Positions 33,699-42,761 of a DNA stretch of 64,000 nt are shown in pieces (the stretch's first letter is position 1; every line of letters starts with the position of its first letter). A program made the translations under genes and the position numbers. The notes below the pieces were generated by a model, which was not told where the DNA came from, made no database searches, and was given only the letters and a program-made list of their open reading frames with translations. Origin of the DNA: GWA1-54-10 sp043784925 (GTDB lineage: Bacteria > Patescibacteriota > Minisyncoccia > Phycocordibacterales > SBAW01); contig JAYVXU010000025.1 in the NCBI GenBank assembly GCA_043784925.1, positions 27,225 through 91,224 on the forward strand, read 5' to 3'.

Positions 33699-34922
33699 AT
33701 GATTACTCGACTATTCGGCTCAATACTGCTATGTATCGCACTCATATTGGCGGTTGTTGTTGTATACCGAAATAGTGGAGCGGGGGAAGTGCCTCTTATC
33801 TTTTCTCCGGTGCAGTTGCTCAGTGCTACATGGCTTACGTACACTCAGTCGTATGTAGAGCCTAATACCTATCGAACAATTGATACCCAAAGAGGTGTCA
33901 CCACTTCGGAAGGTCAGAGTTACACGATGCTTCGCTCAGCATGGATGGCTGATAGAAAAACCTTTGACGGGTCTTGGAAATGGACTCAAACAAATATGTA
34001 TCATACCAACGATCACTTGCTTGCATGGTTATGGGGAAAAAAACCAGACGGTACCTACGGAGTCCTTCTTGAACAAAATGGCGAAACAAGTGCAAGTGAC
34101 GCTGACACTGACCTAGCGTTGTCCCTGGTGTTTGCGTACGCGCGTTGGCAAGACCCACAGTATTTAGTGGACGCTCGAAATATTATCCAAGACATCTGGG
34201 CAAAAGAAGTTATCGAAATTAATGGTGAGCCTTATTTGACTGCGGATGATCTTGAAAAGAATTCTAAAGGTGAATACGCGATAATTAACCCATCCTACTT
34301 GAGCCCGGCCGCATATAAAATATTTGCCCAAGTTGACCCCGCACACCCCTGGAGTCGGGTAGCTGACACATCGTACAAGCTCCTAGCACAAAGTATTGAT
34401 TTACCGTTTGATACACCGGGGAGTGCGCATCTTCCACCTGATTGGATACAAATTGACAAAAAGACTGGGGATATATCAGCAATTGAAAATACTACAAATA
34501 CCTCTCGTTTTGGTTTCGATGCTTTGCGTGTGCCGTATCGCGTAGCACTTGACTGGGAGTGGTTTAAGGACGAACGTGCTAAAAGTACACTTCAAAAAAT
34601 GAATTTCCTGTCCTTGCAGTGGAATAAAAACCACACACTCTCTTCAACCTATACCCACGATGGCCAAGTCTTTACTGCGTCTGAGGCTCCAGCTATGTAT
34701 GGAGGCACAATTGGGTACTTCATCGTGGCTGGACCAGCGAGTGTTGCCTCAGATGTGTATCATCAAAAATTAGTATTTTTGTATGATCCTGGAGCAAACA
34801 CCTGGAAAGAACCGCTTTCCTACTATGACGATAACTGGGTTTGGTTTGGCATCGCACTGTATAACCACCTTCTGCCTAACCTTGCCGCTTCACTTCCACC
34901 TTCTGCCTTTATTCAAAATTAA
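33699..34922 (+). CDS. Glycoside hydrolase family 8 (BcsZ-like endoglucanase)
   Basis: 407 residues. Single N-terminal membrane anchor (about 5-23), then a GH8 (alpha/alpha)6 domain. Catalytic acid E71 in TSEGQSYTM, the D134-A-D136-T-D138 motif (SDADTDLALSL), and NPSYLSPAAYKIFA. Family members cut beta-1,4-glucan; BcsZ is a usual partner of bacterial cellulose synthase. The next gene is a BcsA-like synthase, which supports that role. Confidence 0.92.
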   Translation: MITRLFGSILLCIALILAVVVVYRNSGAGEVPLIFSPVQLLSATWLTYTQSYVEPNTYRTIDTQRGVTTSEGQSYTMLRSAWMADRKTFDGSWKWTQTNMYHTNDHLLAWLWGKKPDGTYGVLLEQNGETSASDADTDLALSLVFAYARWQDPQYLVDARNIIQDIWAKEVIEINGEPYLTADDLEKNSKGEYAIINPSYLSPAAYKIFAQVDPAHPWSRVADTSYKLLAQSIDLPFDTPGSAHLPPDWIQIDKKTGDISAIENTTNTSRFGFDALRVPYRVALDWEWFKDERAKSTLQKMNFLSLQWNKNHTLSSTYTHDGQVFTASEAPAMYGGTIGYFIVAGPASVASDVYHQKLVFLYDPGANTWKEPLSYYDDNWVWFGIALYNHLLPNLAASLPPSAFIQN

Positions 34923-34942
34923 TAACTAATATAAGCACTACC

Positions 34943-36514
34943 ATGAGCCCGTACGAAGAAAAAGACTACATACACATGAAAAAGGATTTCCTTAAGACAG
35001 ATGCTCCAAAAGCATTACTTATTTTCAATGCATTTTTTGCAGGGTTGTATTTTGTGATGATCACTTTCTTTTTTACGGTGGATAATAAAATCCTTTTTTA
35101 TCTTCTTGTAGCGGGGGAAGTGTTTCACCTTTGGCAAGTATTTACTTTCCTTTACACCATTTGGGACACTTCGTACGTGTCTCCAAAAACAACACGTACC
35201 AGGCCGGGGGTCGACGTGTTCATTACCGTAGCGGGGGAGCCGGTCGAGTTAGTTGAAAAAACAATTACGGCAGCTCAAGCCATGAACTATCCAGATTTTG
35301 AAATTCATATTCTCAATGATGGTTTTGTAGCAAATCGTGATAATTGGCGAGACATTGAGGCTCTTTCCTCGCGCCTTGGGGTGCATTGTATTACCCGCAC
35401 GATCCCCGGAGGTGCAAAGGCGGGGAACATTAACAATGCTTTGAAGTTGACTGAGCGTCCTTTGGTTGCTATTTTTGACGCCGACCATGTGCCACATTCT
35501 GATTTCTTAACAAAAACAGCTGCATACTTTACCGACGCAAAGGTTGGGTTTGTGCAGACCCCACAGTTTTACAAAAACTATGCAGAAAATTATTTAACGC
35601 GTAGCTCCTGGGAACAACAAGAGCTCTTCTTTGGGCCTATATGTAAAGGAAAAAATAGACTCAATAGTGCAACTATGTGCGGCACTAATATGCTTATTTC
35701 TCGCACGGCCCTTGAGGTTGTCGGAGGCATGTATACTGAGTCGATTGCAGAAGATTTTGTGACGGGGCTTATAATGCACTCTCGGGGGTATCGCTCTGTA
35801 TACCATGGCGAAGTACTTGCAGAAGGCCTTGCCACTGAGGATCTTCTTTCCTACTCAAAACAACAATTTAGATGGGCACGTGGGGCTTTGGATGTTATCT
35901 TTCGCTTTAATCCATTCTTTATGCGGGGCCTGACGTTTGCGCAAAGAATCCAGTACATTTCTTCAGCAAGTTTCTATCTGTCAGGAATTTTCGTCGTGAT
36001 AGATGCACTCCTTCCCATCGTCTACTTCTTTACGGGTCAGGTTGCGGTCCATTTAAACAGCATGTTGCTTGCGACCATATTCTTGCCATACTTCTTCTTG
36101 ACTATGTATGTGATCCAACGCTCTTCAAACTTTACCTTTACCTTTCCGAGCCTCGGATTTTCCATGGGTGGATTTAATATCCATCTTCGCGCCTTGTACT
36201 CGGCGGTAACATTCCAAAAAGCAGCATTTTCTATTACTCAAAAATATAAAGAAGAAGGGAACTTCCTCCCCTTGGTGAAGTGGCATATAGCCTACATTGT
36301 GCTTGTGGTTGTTGGAGTTGGGGTTGCGTTTGTCCGCGAAGGTTTGTCTGCATCGCTTATAAATAACGCTGCGTGGGGATTGCTCAATAGTATTGTCCTC
36401 ATACCGTTCATTAAGGCCGCACTTCCTGACCGCGCAGATTCTCCAGCTTTAGCTATGCCCAAACCACACCTGCAGCTTCGAAAGAAAAAAATATATGGCA
36501 CAACTGAGAACTAA
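34943..36514 (+). CDS. Cellulose synthase-like GT2 (BcsA-like)
   Basis: 523 residues. Two N-terminal membrane helices, a GT2 core with D126 (ILNDG), D179-A-D181 (IFDADH), E270-D271 (AED) and the processive motif QQFRW (307-311), then four or five C-terminal helices. It polymerises and extrudes a beta-glucan. It is shorter than proteobacterial BcsA and lacks the C-terminal PilZ domain, so c-di-GMP control is not expected. ATG 34976 is another possible start. It overlaps the next gene by 20 bases. Confidence 0.93.
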   Translation: MSPYEEKDYIHMKKDFLKTDAPKALLIFNAFFAGLYFVMITFFFTVDNKILFYLLVAGEVFHLWQVFTFLYTIWDTSYVSPKTTRTRPGVDVFITVAGEPVELVEKTITAAQAMNYPDFEIHILNDGFVANRDNWRDIEALSSRLGVHCITRTIPGGAKAGNINNALKLTERPLVAIFDADHVPHSDFLTKTAAYFTDAKVGFVQTPQFYKNYAENYLTRSSWEQQELFFGPICKGKNRLNSATMCGTNMLISRTALEVVGGMYTESIAEDFVTGLIMHSRGYRSVYHGEVLAEGLATEDLLSYSKQQFRWARGALDVIFRFNPFFMRGLTFAQRIQYISSASFYLSGIFVVIDALLPIVYFFTGQVAVHLNSMLLATIFLPYFFLTMYVIQRSSNFTFTFPSLGFSMGGFNIHLRALYSAVTFQKAAFSITQKYKEEGNFLPLVKWHIAYIVLVVVGVGVAFVREGLSASLINNAAWGLLNSIVLIPFIKAALPDRADSPALAMPKPHLQLRKKKIYGTTEN

Positions 36515-38018
36515 AACAATCGCGCTACTACTCACTATGATGAGTGTGCCCATACTTCTGTCGTACTTTTTCTTCATGAGTCAAAGTTTACGACTCGATG
36601 AGTCGCAAAGTTTGTGGCAAACCAGTCGAAACGTACTTGATATATTTTCCATTGTAGCAGGTGACGTCCATGTTCCTCTGTTCCACATATTGCTCCATTT
36701 TTGGATTCTTCTCTTTGGAGAAACAGTGCAAATTGCTCGAGGTATGTCGCTTTTCTTCTTCCTTTTGAGTATCCCCGCGCTGTATGTGCTCGGGAAGTAC
36801 GCCTATGACCGAACGGTCGGACTTTTTGCTGCGCTCCTTTTTTCTATTTCTCCATTCATGAATTGGTATGGAAATGAGATACGAATGTACACCTTGTTTA
36901 CTTTTTGTGTGATTTTAAATCATTTCTTTTTTCTGCATATTTTTAAAGCAAATCTATCTAAAGTCACACCGCAAAATCGAAAAATCAAAGATAGTATGTG
37001 GGTCGGCTATACCCTCACTGCAGTTGTCGGTGTTTTTTCGCACTACTTCTTCTTCCTTATTTTGGCGTCGCAGCTTGTATTTTATTTTTTGCGTCGAGAC
37101 TTGTTTTCGTCAGGCACTCTACAGAGGTTGGGAGTGGCAGCAGCCGTAGTGCTCGGCACCATTGCTCCTTGGGGTTGGTACGTGCTCCATAAAGGCCAGG
37201 CAGCTTTTCAAGAACCAACACTTGGCACACCAACAACGGTTAACTTGTTTAGTTCAGTTGCTCAATTTATGTTTGGTTTCCAAAGTGACAAGATAAACAC
37301 TTTCTTCCTTTCTCTCTGGCCCGTGAGTGTGATCTTTGGTCTGTTTGCTTTACGGCGAGGTCAAAAAATGCAGCCAGAGACCGAATATTTTCTGGTGGCC
37401 GTTGTGGTACCTTTTTTCCTCGCTTTCTTTGGAAGTTTTATACTGGCTCCTATCTTTGTGAGCCGCTATTTAATATTTACCGTACCACCATTGTACCTCC
37501 TTATCTCAAAGGTCTGTAGTAATTATTCTCCACGGATGGCCACGACACTTCGGTATGTGCTTGTTGGGGTCATGATATGTACTTTGCTTATTGAAATCGC
37601 AAATTCGCAAGCTCCCGTTAAAGAGAATTATAAAGATGCTGCGCAATATTTAACAACACACGCAACAGTGCAAGATGTGATTGTGTTGTCGGCCCCTTTT
37701 ACCATATATCCTATTCAATATTATTATCGCGGTGCGGTACCGGTGAAGACATTGCCTGAATGGAATCAGTATGCGTACGGACCTATACCATCGTTTAATG
37801 AGTCGACTCTTCCCGCGCAAGCAACAGAGGTTGCTGACAAAAGTCAAAATCTGTACCTACTTCTCAGCTATGACCAAGGATACGAAAATAAAATTCGCGT
37901 GTATTTCGACACACATTACCAGCGTACTGACCAAAAGAACTTTTCTAATGGGTTAAATCTGTATGTGTATCGTTTGCGGTATGACACCGGTTTGTCGGCC
38001 ATAAGTTCCAATAAATAA
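36495..38018 (+). CDS. GT39/ArnT-like membrane glycosyltransferase
   Basis: 507 residues with about ten membrane segments. The first external loop carries LRLDESQSLW, matching the Asp-Glu pair of PMT/ArnT-type lipid-linked glycosyltransferases. It should transfer a sugar from a polyprenyl carrier outside the membrane. Last gene of the polysaccharide run; the 20-base overlap with the synthase gene implies coupling. Confidence 0.85.
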   Translation: MAQLRTKTIALLLTMMSVPILLSYFFFMSQSLRLDESQSLWQTSRNVLDIFSIVAGDVHVPLFHILLHFWILLFGETVQIARGMSLFFFLLSIPALYVLGKYAYDRTVGLFAALLFSISPFMNWYGNEIRMYTLFTFCVILNHFFFLHIFKANLSKVTPQNRKIKDSMWVGYTLTAVVGVFSHYFFFLILASQLVFYFLRRDLFSSGTLQRLGVAAAVVLGTIAPWGWYVLHKGQAAFQEPTLGTPTTVNLFSSVAQFMFGFQSDKINTFFLSLWPVSVIFGLFALRRGQKMQPETEYFLVAVVVPFFLAFFGSFILAPIFVSRYLIFTVPPLYLLISKVCSNYSPRMATTLRYVLVGVMICTLLIEIANSQAPVKENYKDAAQYLTTHATVQDVIVLSAPFTIYPIQYYYRGAVPVKTLPEWNQYAYGPIPSFNESTLPAQATEVADKSQNLYLLLSYDQGYENKIRVYFDTHYQRTDQKNFSNGLNLYVYRLRYDTGLSAISSNK

Positions 38019-38029
38019 AAAAGCAGGTG

Positions 38030-38530
38030 CTACTCCTCCTGTGTAAGAGTCAAAAGGGAAGCAGCGCTCCATGCTTGCACGCAACATGCTCCTTGACCAC
38101 ATAGGTCAGGGCTTAAGAGTCGTTTAACAACATGAGGAATGTATTCGGTTTTGAGTATGCAGTCAAGTGAGCCGTCCTGAGCTTTTGTTGTAGCAAAAAA
38201 ACAATGTCCCATACTTGACCGAGCGGAGGTAAGTGGACGGCCCGTACCATCGAGTGCAAACGCTAATGATATAGGTCCAGCGCCGTGCAATATAAACGAC
38301 TGATTGAACCTCTCTTTAAGCGCCATTGCTTCCTGTATGAGCTCCTGACCACGCGTAGTATCAGAATGTAGAATAATTAGATACCCCATGCGTGTAAAGC
38401 TGCGTACGCGTACCCTCGGGCCTCTACTGGGGCTATTGGATATTGTGGTCGTTCGTCATAATTTTCAAAAAATACTGATTCTGTTGAATCCATCCAACTT
38501 TGCGTGCGAAGTACACCCAAATGTACGTTT
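38030..38530 (-). pseudogene. Remnant of an amylo-alpha-1,6-glucosidase (glycogen debranching) gene
   Basis: Two frames on the minus strand together give the C-terminal part of a debranching-type (alpha/alpha)6 enzyme. Frame one, about 38530-38377, reads LRTQSWMDSTES, then PIAPVEARGYAYAALHAWG, where the family has NQGWKDS...PIALVEVQGYAYAA. Frame two, 38389-38030, continues ALKERFNQSF, ALDGTGRPL, SSMGHCF and RLLSPDL. One frameshift near 38385 separates them and the N-terminal two thirds are missing. The 5' end is fused to a glycosyltransferase remnant. Confidence 0.75.
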
Positions 38531-38789
38531 TGGGTCGTACGCGAGCCCTAAGTTGAGTAATGTCCAATAATTAACTCCATACAGATCTTTCACACGCGCT
38601 TCACGAAGTGCGCGAGGGTAGACAGATTCAAGCCGGGACGAGCTCATAGAGTCGCCAGATGCAAAAAGGGTTACCTCGTGCGCTCGTCGTACTAGCTCTT
38701 CTGTAAGTCCATATACAACTCTTTCAGTACCACCATATTTTTTAGGTGGTACGCGCTCCGCTATGGGAGCGATCTGTGCAGATTTTCAT
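38465..38789 (-). pseudogene. N-terminal remnant of a GT4 glycosyltransferase
   Basis: The minus strand encodes MKI then, after one extra T at 38780, AQIAPIAERVPPKKYGGTER and VVYGLTEELVRR.HEVTLFASGDS, the classic start of a family 4 (GT-B) glycosyltransferase. The ATG (38789-38787) overlaps the stop of the upstream mannosyltransferase (TAATG), which fixes the original start. After about 95 residues the match ends at a fusion with a debranching-enzyme remnant. Two lesions, a 1-base insertion in codon 4 and a large deletion, make it non-functional. Confidence 0.8.
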
Positions 38790-39988
38790 TACCGCTCTAC
38801 AATGTCGTAGTCAGATGAATGCTTTATGAAGACTAAATCGACATAGAGGATGCCGATGGCTATAAGCATCATAACGCTAGGGATCCTCAAATCCGGATGT
38901 AGGCCTGCGAACCAAGATACTTGAGATAAATAGGGCATGTATGCCACTAATGAAGCGCCAACAATAAATACGGGTATAAACCAGCGAGATGGTCTATAGA
39001 AGACATATATAACGGAAAAGAGATCTGCTAAATAAAAATATCGCTCATGCATGCGAGGAAGTAAGTAAGGGAGTACTGCCACACAGAGGGTGGAAATAAG
39101 CACGAGAGTCGGCACATTCATTTCTTTTTTCAGATATACATATACGGTAATAATCAGAGCACAGAGGATAGCCACAACAAGACCAGCGGCAAATAAAGTT
39201 TGCTCAGAAAGGCCAAAAATATCGGCATGTAGTATCGCAAATATATTTTGAGCCGAGACACTAAGAGATGTGTACTCACTGGACTGGCGAGCGTACACCA
39301 GCAAAAGGTCGCCCAGTGACCCGCCGCCAAGCCGGGCGGGGATTATGGATAGAAAATAAATGCAAGGAATAGCTAGTAAATATCCAGCACTACTTTCTTT
39401 TCGCAAACAATAGCCAATGAGCACGGGTAAGAAAAATATTGCTTGTAACTTGCAAGAAAGAGCAACAGACAAACTGACCACGGCCGAAAGGGGCATGTCG
39501 CGAATAATAAAGTAGAGGCAAAGTACTACCCCGGCCGCATATATAGAGTCAGACTGTCCCCAAGTGGCACCGTTAAGCACCAGGGTCGGAATAGAAAACA
39601 TTACCGCAAATATAAAAAATAATTTTTCTTTGGGGTAGTTTTCTTTCGTGGTGTATTTAATCAGTCTATAAGTTATGTATGCGATGAGGACGTCAAACAA
39701 GACGGACATGGTTTTAGTGCTGTAGAGGCTGGATACGGGAATAAAGGTGAGGAGTTTGAGAAGATATAAGTAGAGTGGAGCATAATCAGAAAAACGCTGG
39801 GTAAATGCAGTAAGTCCTGGGTGCTCTTGGAGTACGACAAACCACTTGCTTACAAAGTAAATGTAATCCGAGGTCTGAATAGGGTAGGAGATTAACCTAA
39901 AAAGTACTGACAGTATAAGTAGTGCACTTCCACCAAAGTAGCCCGTCCATATGGAAGGGCTACTGCGAGGCGTTGTCCCCAATAGCAT
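38789..39988 (-). CDS. Gpi18-like (GT87-type) mannosyltransferase
   Basis: 399 residues with about ten membrane segments. Motifs of the Gpi18/PIG-V-like group: YAPLYLYLLKL, NGATWGQSDSIY and RMHERYFYLADLFS. It should move a hexose from a polyprenyl-phosphate carrier to a surface glycan. TGT-TACAGT (40003-39995) ends 6 bases before the ATG, so the mRNA is probably leaderless. Its stop overlaps the start of the broken GT4 gene, showing that they once formed an operon. Confidence 0.85.
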   Translation of the reverse strand: MLLGTTPRSSPSIWTGYFGGSALLILSVLFRLISYPIQTSDYIYFVSKWFVVLQEHPGLTAFTQRFSDYAPLYLYLLKLLTFIPVSSLYSTKTMSVLFDVLIAYITYRLIKYTTKENYPKEKLFFIFAVMFSIPTLVLNGATWGQSDSIYAAGVVLCLYFIIRDMPLSAVVSLSVALSCKLQAIFFLPVLIGYCLRKESSAGYLLAIPCIYFLSIIPARLGGGSLGDLLLVYARQSSEYTSLSVSAQNIFAILHADIFGLSEQTLFAAGLVVAILCALIITVYVYLKKEMNVPTLVLISTLCVAVLPYLLPRMHERYFYLADLFSVIYVFYRPSRWFIPVFIVGASLVAYMPYLSQVSWFAGLHPDLRIPSVMMLIAIGILYVDLVFIKHSSDYDIVER

Positions 39989-40037
39989 GTCTCTACTGTA
40001 ACATCTATTCTAGAACTTTCAAGTGACAGGACCGGTA

Positions 40038-41408
40038 CTAGTGCTGAGCGTTTTGTACTAATTTCACTGCGTAATCAGGCCACCAAGTACCTGCACCTGG
40101 GCCACCGTTACAATACCCGTCACTTTCTCCTGGGACTTTAAGCCATAAGTAGGCGTCTATAAGCGGGTTCCCACTTGCCGATGTGGGGGTGGGCCCAATA
40201 GCGCTTCCTGTTGGGTTACACCACTGCCCATTACTTCCAGCGCCATTGCGAGAAGTATCAATGATAAAATGTTTCCCCCCAACTTTCTGACTCACGTCAC
40301 CCCCGTACTGAGCTTCGTTGTTGGTTGAAATAAAGTTTGAAACATTGACGGCAAAACCGTCTGCATTTTTTATGCCTGCATCATTTAGTCTTTGGCCCAT
40401 AACTCCTGCTTCTATCCAGTTAGAATGTCCGGCATCAATGTAAACTTTGGTATTAGCATTCCTTTTGAGAATAGAAGTTGCTTGTGAGATGAGGGATAAA
40501 CGGGTTGACTGGTCGTTTGATGATAAGCATCCCATCTGAGACAAAGCGTCAGGTTCAAGTATAACTATCGCTTTTCCTGAGCCAATGCCCTGGGCCAAGT
40601 TGGTAATCCAGTTTATATACCCGTCTGGGTTGTTTGAGCCACCACTTGAGTAACCTCCACAGTCGCGCTGAGGGATATTATAGGCCACCAGAAGGGCTGC
40701 AGTATTTTGATTTGTAGCTGCTGACACTAAAGCGCGAACATCGTTTTGAACATTACTGTTCCAATCTCCAAACCATTTTGCCGTTGGTTGTGTAGCGAGC
40801 AAGTTCATGGCTGAAGAACCGGTGGGGTAATTTTGCCAAACGCTTTTTTGTTGGGCAGCTTTTGAATTTGGGTCTACGTATAATTTAATATCTTGAACGG
40901 GGTTTTGAGTTATATTCGGTGTAGGCAGGGGAGAGGGCGCAGGAGTTGGCGCAAGTTGGGGCGCAGGAGCCGGAGTAAAACTTGCAGTACTTACGGGGTC
41001 GATGTACACCGCAACTGATTGCTGTCCTATTATCACACCATTTTTTCGCGCAATAAAGTTAATGCTGTATGGACCATTGCCGTGCCAATTCCACGCGGTC
41101 ACATCAACGGAGGCTTCTTTGTGTGGGTAACCGACGGAAGAGGTGTCCATAACATTCCACTTTCCTCCGTCAACTTCCCAGAGCATGTCATATTGAGATG
41201 CGTCTAGCCCAGTGACGACGGCTTTAAAAGGCTGCACTCCTTGCAAGTGAGCACCACTGGTTGGCCACCATACTTCGATAGGCATAGATGCTGCGTGTGC
41301 TGATAGAGGAATTGCACTAGTAAAGATAAAACTAAAAATTGTTACTACTGATAAAATTACATTACTAATTATTTTTTTACTATATGGATTTATTTTTTCA
41401 ATCATCAT
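40038..41408 (-). CDS. Secreted glycoside hydrolase family 6 glucanase
   Basis: About 456 residues from ATG 41408 (GTG 41414 also possible; TACACT at 41425-41420). Signal peptide, an Ig-like domain (about 45-145; MPIEVWWPTSGAHLQGVQ), a Pro-rich linker and a full GH6 domain: YNIPQRDCGGYSSGGS, VILEPDAL, DAGHSNW, FAVNVSNF, DTSRNGAG and WLKVPGESDG. GH6 enzymes cut beta-1,4-glucan with inversion. The family is mostly actinobacterial and fungal, so transfer is likely. It is placed after the two-component genes. Confidence 0.93.
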   Translation of the reverse strand: MMIEKINPYSKKIISNVILSVVTIFSFIFTSAIPLSAHAASMPIEVWWPTSGAHLQGVQPFKAVVTGLDASQYDMLWEVDGGKWNVMDTSSVGYPHKEASVDVTAWNWHGNGPYSINFIARKNGVIIGQQSVAVYIDPVSTASFTPAPAPQLAPTPAPSPLPTPNITQNPVQDIKLYVDPNSKAAQQKSVWQNYPTGSSAMNLLATQPTAKWFGDWNSNVQNDVRALVSAATNQNTAALLVAYNIPQRDCGGYSSGGSNNPDGYINWITNLAQGIGSGKAIVILEPDALSQMGCLSSNDQSTRLSLISQATSILKRNANTKVYIDAGHSNWIEAGVMGQRLNDAGIKNADGFAVNVSNFISTNNEAQYGGDVSQKVGGKHFIIDTSRNGAGSNGQWCNPTGSAIGPTPTSASGNPLIDAYLWLKVPGESDGYCNGGPGAGTWWPDYAVKLVQNAQH

Positions 41409-41603
41409 TGTCACTACAAAGTGTAGCGTTGATGAAAGATTGACAGCAATAGAATTTGTATCCTCAGATGAAGATTTGATTAAAAAGCTTTATATAGAGC
41501 CTCAGGATATCTTCATAAATGAAGCTGAAGAACACATTTGTCTGAATTTTGTCTTTTTTCACATCAGATTCAGGTACTTTTGCGATAGTAACTGAAGTCT
41601 GCA

Positions 41604-41648
41604 GAACGACTTAAGAACGACTTAAAAGAGATACCAAAGAGATACCAA
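41604..41648. repeat. Two adjacent pairs of 11-bp direct repeats
   Basis: GAACGACTTAA occurs at 41604-41614 and 41615-41625; AGAGATACCAA at 41627-41637 and 41638-41648. An 11-bp period is one helical turn and is typical of OmpR/PhoB-type response-regulator boxes. It lies between the histidine kinase stop and the GH6 gene. Confidence 0.7.
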
Positions 41649-41690
41649 TTAATTTATTTTTTACACATTTAGCTCAACTCGTTACACTAT

Positions 41691-42761
41691 TTAGAAATAC
41701 CCTCCTTTTTTATATTGAGAAAAATCCATAGTAATTTCATTTTCACGTTGTTCTTGAGCTTCAGCTGGGGAAGGAGCGATTGTATAGCGAGCAGGTTTGG
41801 AAGGAAAATGCACTAAAACAGTAGTGCCTTGATTAGCAACACTTTTGATAGTTATTTTCCCTCTATGTACGCGCACTAACTCGCTTGCGATAGTAAGTCC
41901 TAACCCACTACCCGTTTTAAGCACTGTTCTGTCGCGCGAAGTGTCCACTCTATAAAAAGGGTCAAATATGTGCGCAAGATCTTTGGGTGCAATACCAATA
42001 CCACGGTCTGCTACTGAAAAAACTATAGTGCCTCTGTGGTCGGGTTTGACGGACACCACAACCGTTATGCCGCGTCCCTGGGGGGTGTAGCTAATGGCAT
42101 TTTTTATAATGTTTGTCATTATCTGCTCGAGCGCAGTTGCATTGCCCCATACAATCCGTGACTTATGTTTCTCGAGCGTGAGGTATACCTCCCTTTCTTT
42201 CGCAAAGTCAGAAAGATGATCGGCTACCTGGTCGAGCAAGGGACCCAAATCAATTTTGGAAAATTCAATTCTCTCAGGACGAGTCAAGGCGTTAAGTGAA
42301 AGAAGATTGTTTATTATGTCCGAGATTCGCTCGAGTTCGCGCAATACTTCGCTATGCACTTCAAGAGTAGATTCAGGGAGTGTGTCGTCCAGAAGCGCTA
42401 CTTCAGTCGAGGTCTTAATGGTGGACAAGGGGGTACGAAGTTCGTGAGCAATGTTACTGATAAATAATTTTTGATAGTAAAGTATTTCTCGAACCGGTTT
42501 AAGAGCAATAGCAGCAAACAGAAGGGTGCACCCAACAGCACCTATTAGTAGGGCTGCAAAAGCAAAGGCGCTATAGTGCGGCAACCGGGTACTTACAAGG
42601 AATGCAAAAAGGCACGTGCTTGCAAATCCAATTGAAAGAGCACTTAGATTTAAGATAGTGCGGAAAAAGAGATCATTCTTGTACCTCCCCCGTAAGCCGA
42701 TACCCGACTCCGCGTACTGTCTCAAAAAGTCTCGCACTGTCTTGTCCTGTATCTGAGCCAT
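41691..42761 (-). CDS. Sensor histidine kinase
   Basis: 356 residues. Two membrane helices (about 36-58 and 66-88) with almost no external loop, then HisKA with H106 (SNIAHELRTPL), and an HATPase with NIIKNA, DRGIGI, FDPFYR and GSGLGL. The lack of a sensor loop suggests it senses the membrane or a partner. The start overlaps the response-regulator gene by 89 bases. A Shine-Dalgarno (GGGGGAGG) and an ATGA at the regulator stop exist, but in another frame, so the true N-terminus is unsure. Confidence 0.9.
   Translation of the reverse strand: MAQIQDKTVRDFLRQYAESGIGLRGRYKNDLFFRTILNLSALSIGFASTCLFAFLVSTRLPHYSAFAFAALLIGAVGCTLLFAAIALKPVREILYYQKLFISNIAHELRTPLSTIKTSTEVALLDDTLPESTLEVHSEVLRELERISDIINNLLSLNALTRPERIEFSKIDLGPLLDQVADHLSDFAKEREVYLTLEKHKSRIVWGNATALEQIMTNIIKNAISYTPQGRGITVVVSVKPDHRGTIVFSVADRGIGIAPKDLAHIFDPFYRVDTSRDRTVLKTGSGLGLTIASELVRVHRGKITIKSVANQGTTVLVHFPSKPARYTIAPSPAEAQEQRENEITMDFSQYKKGGYF

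Noticed and set aside
41432..41600. Possible short plus-strand ORF (acidic, about 50 codons) between GH6 and the kinase
   Set aside because: Only a TTG start, no promoter or ribosome site, no recognisable domain.
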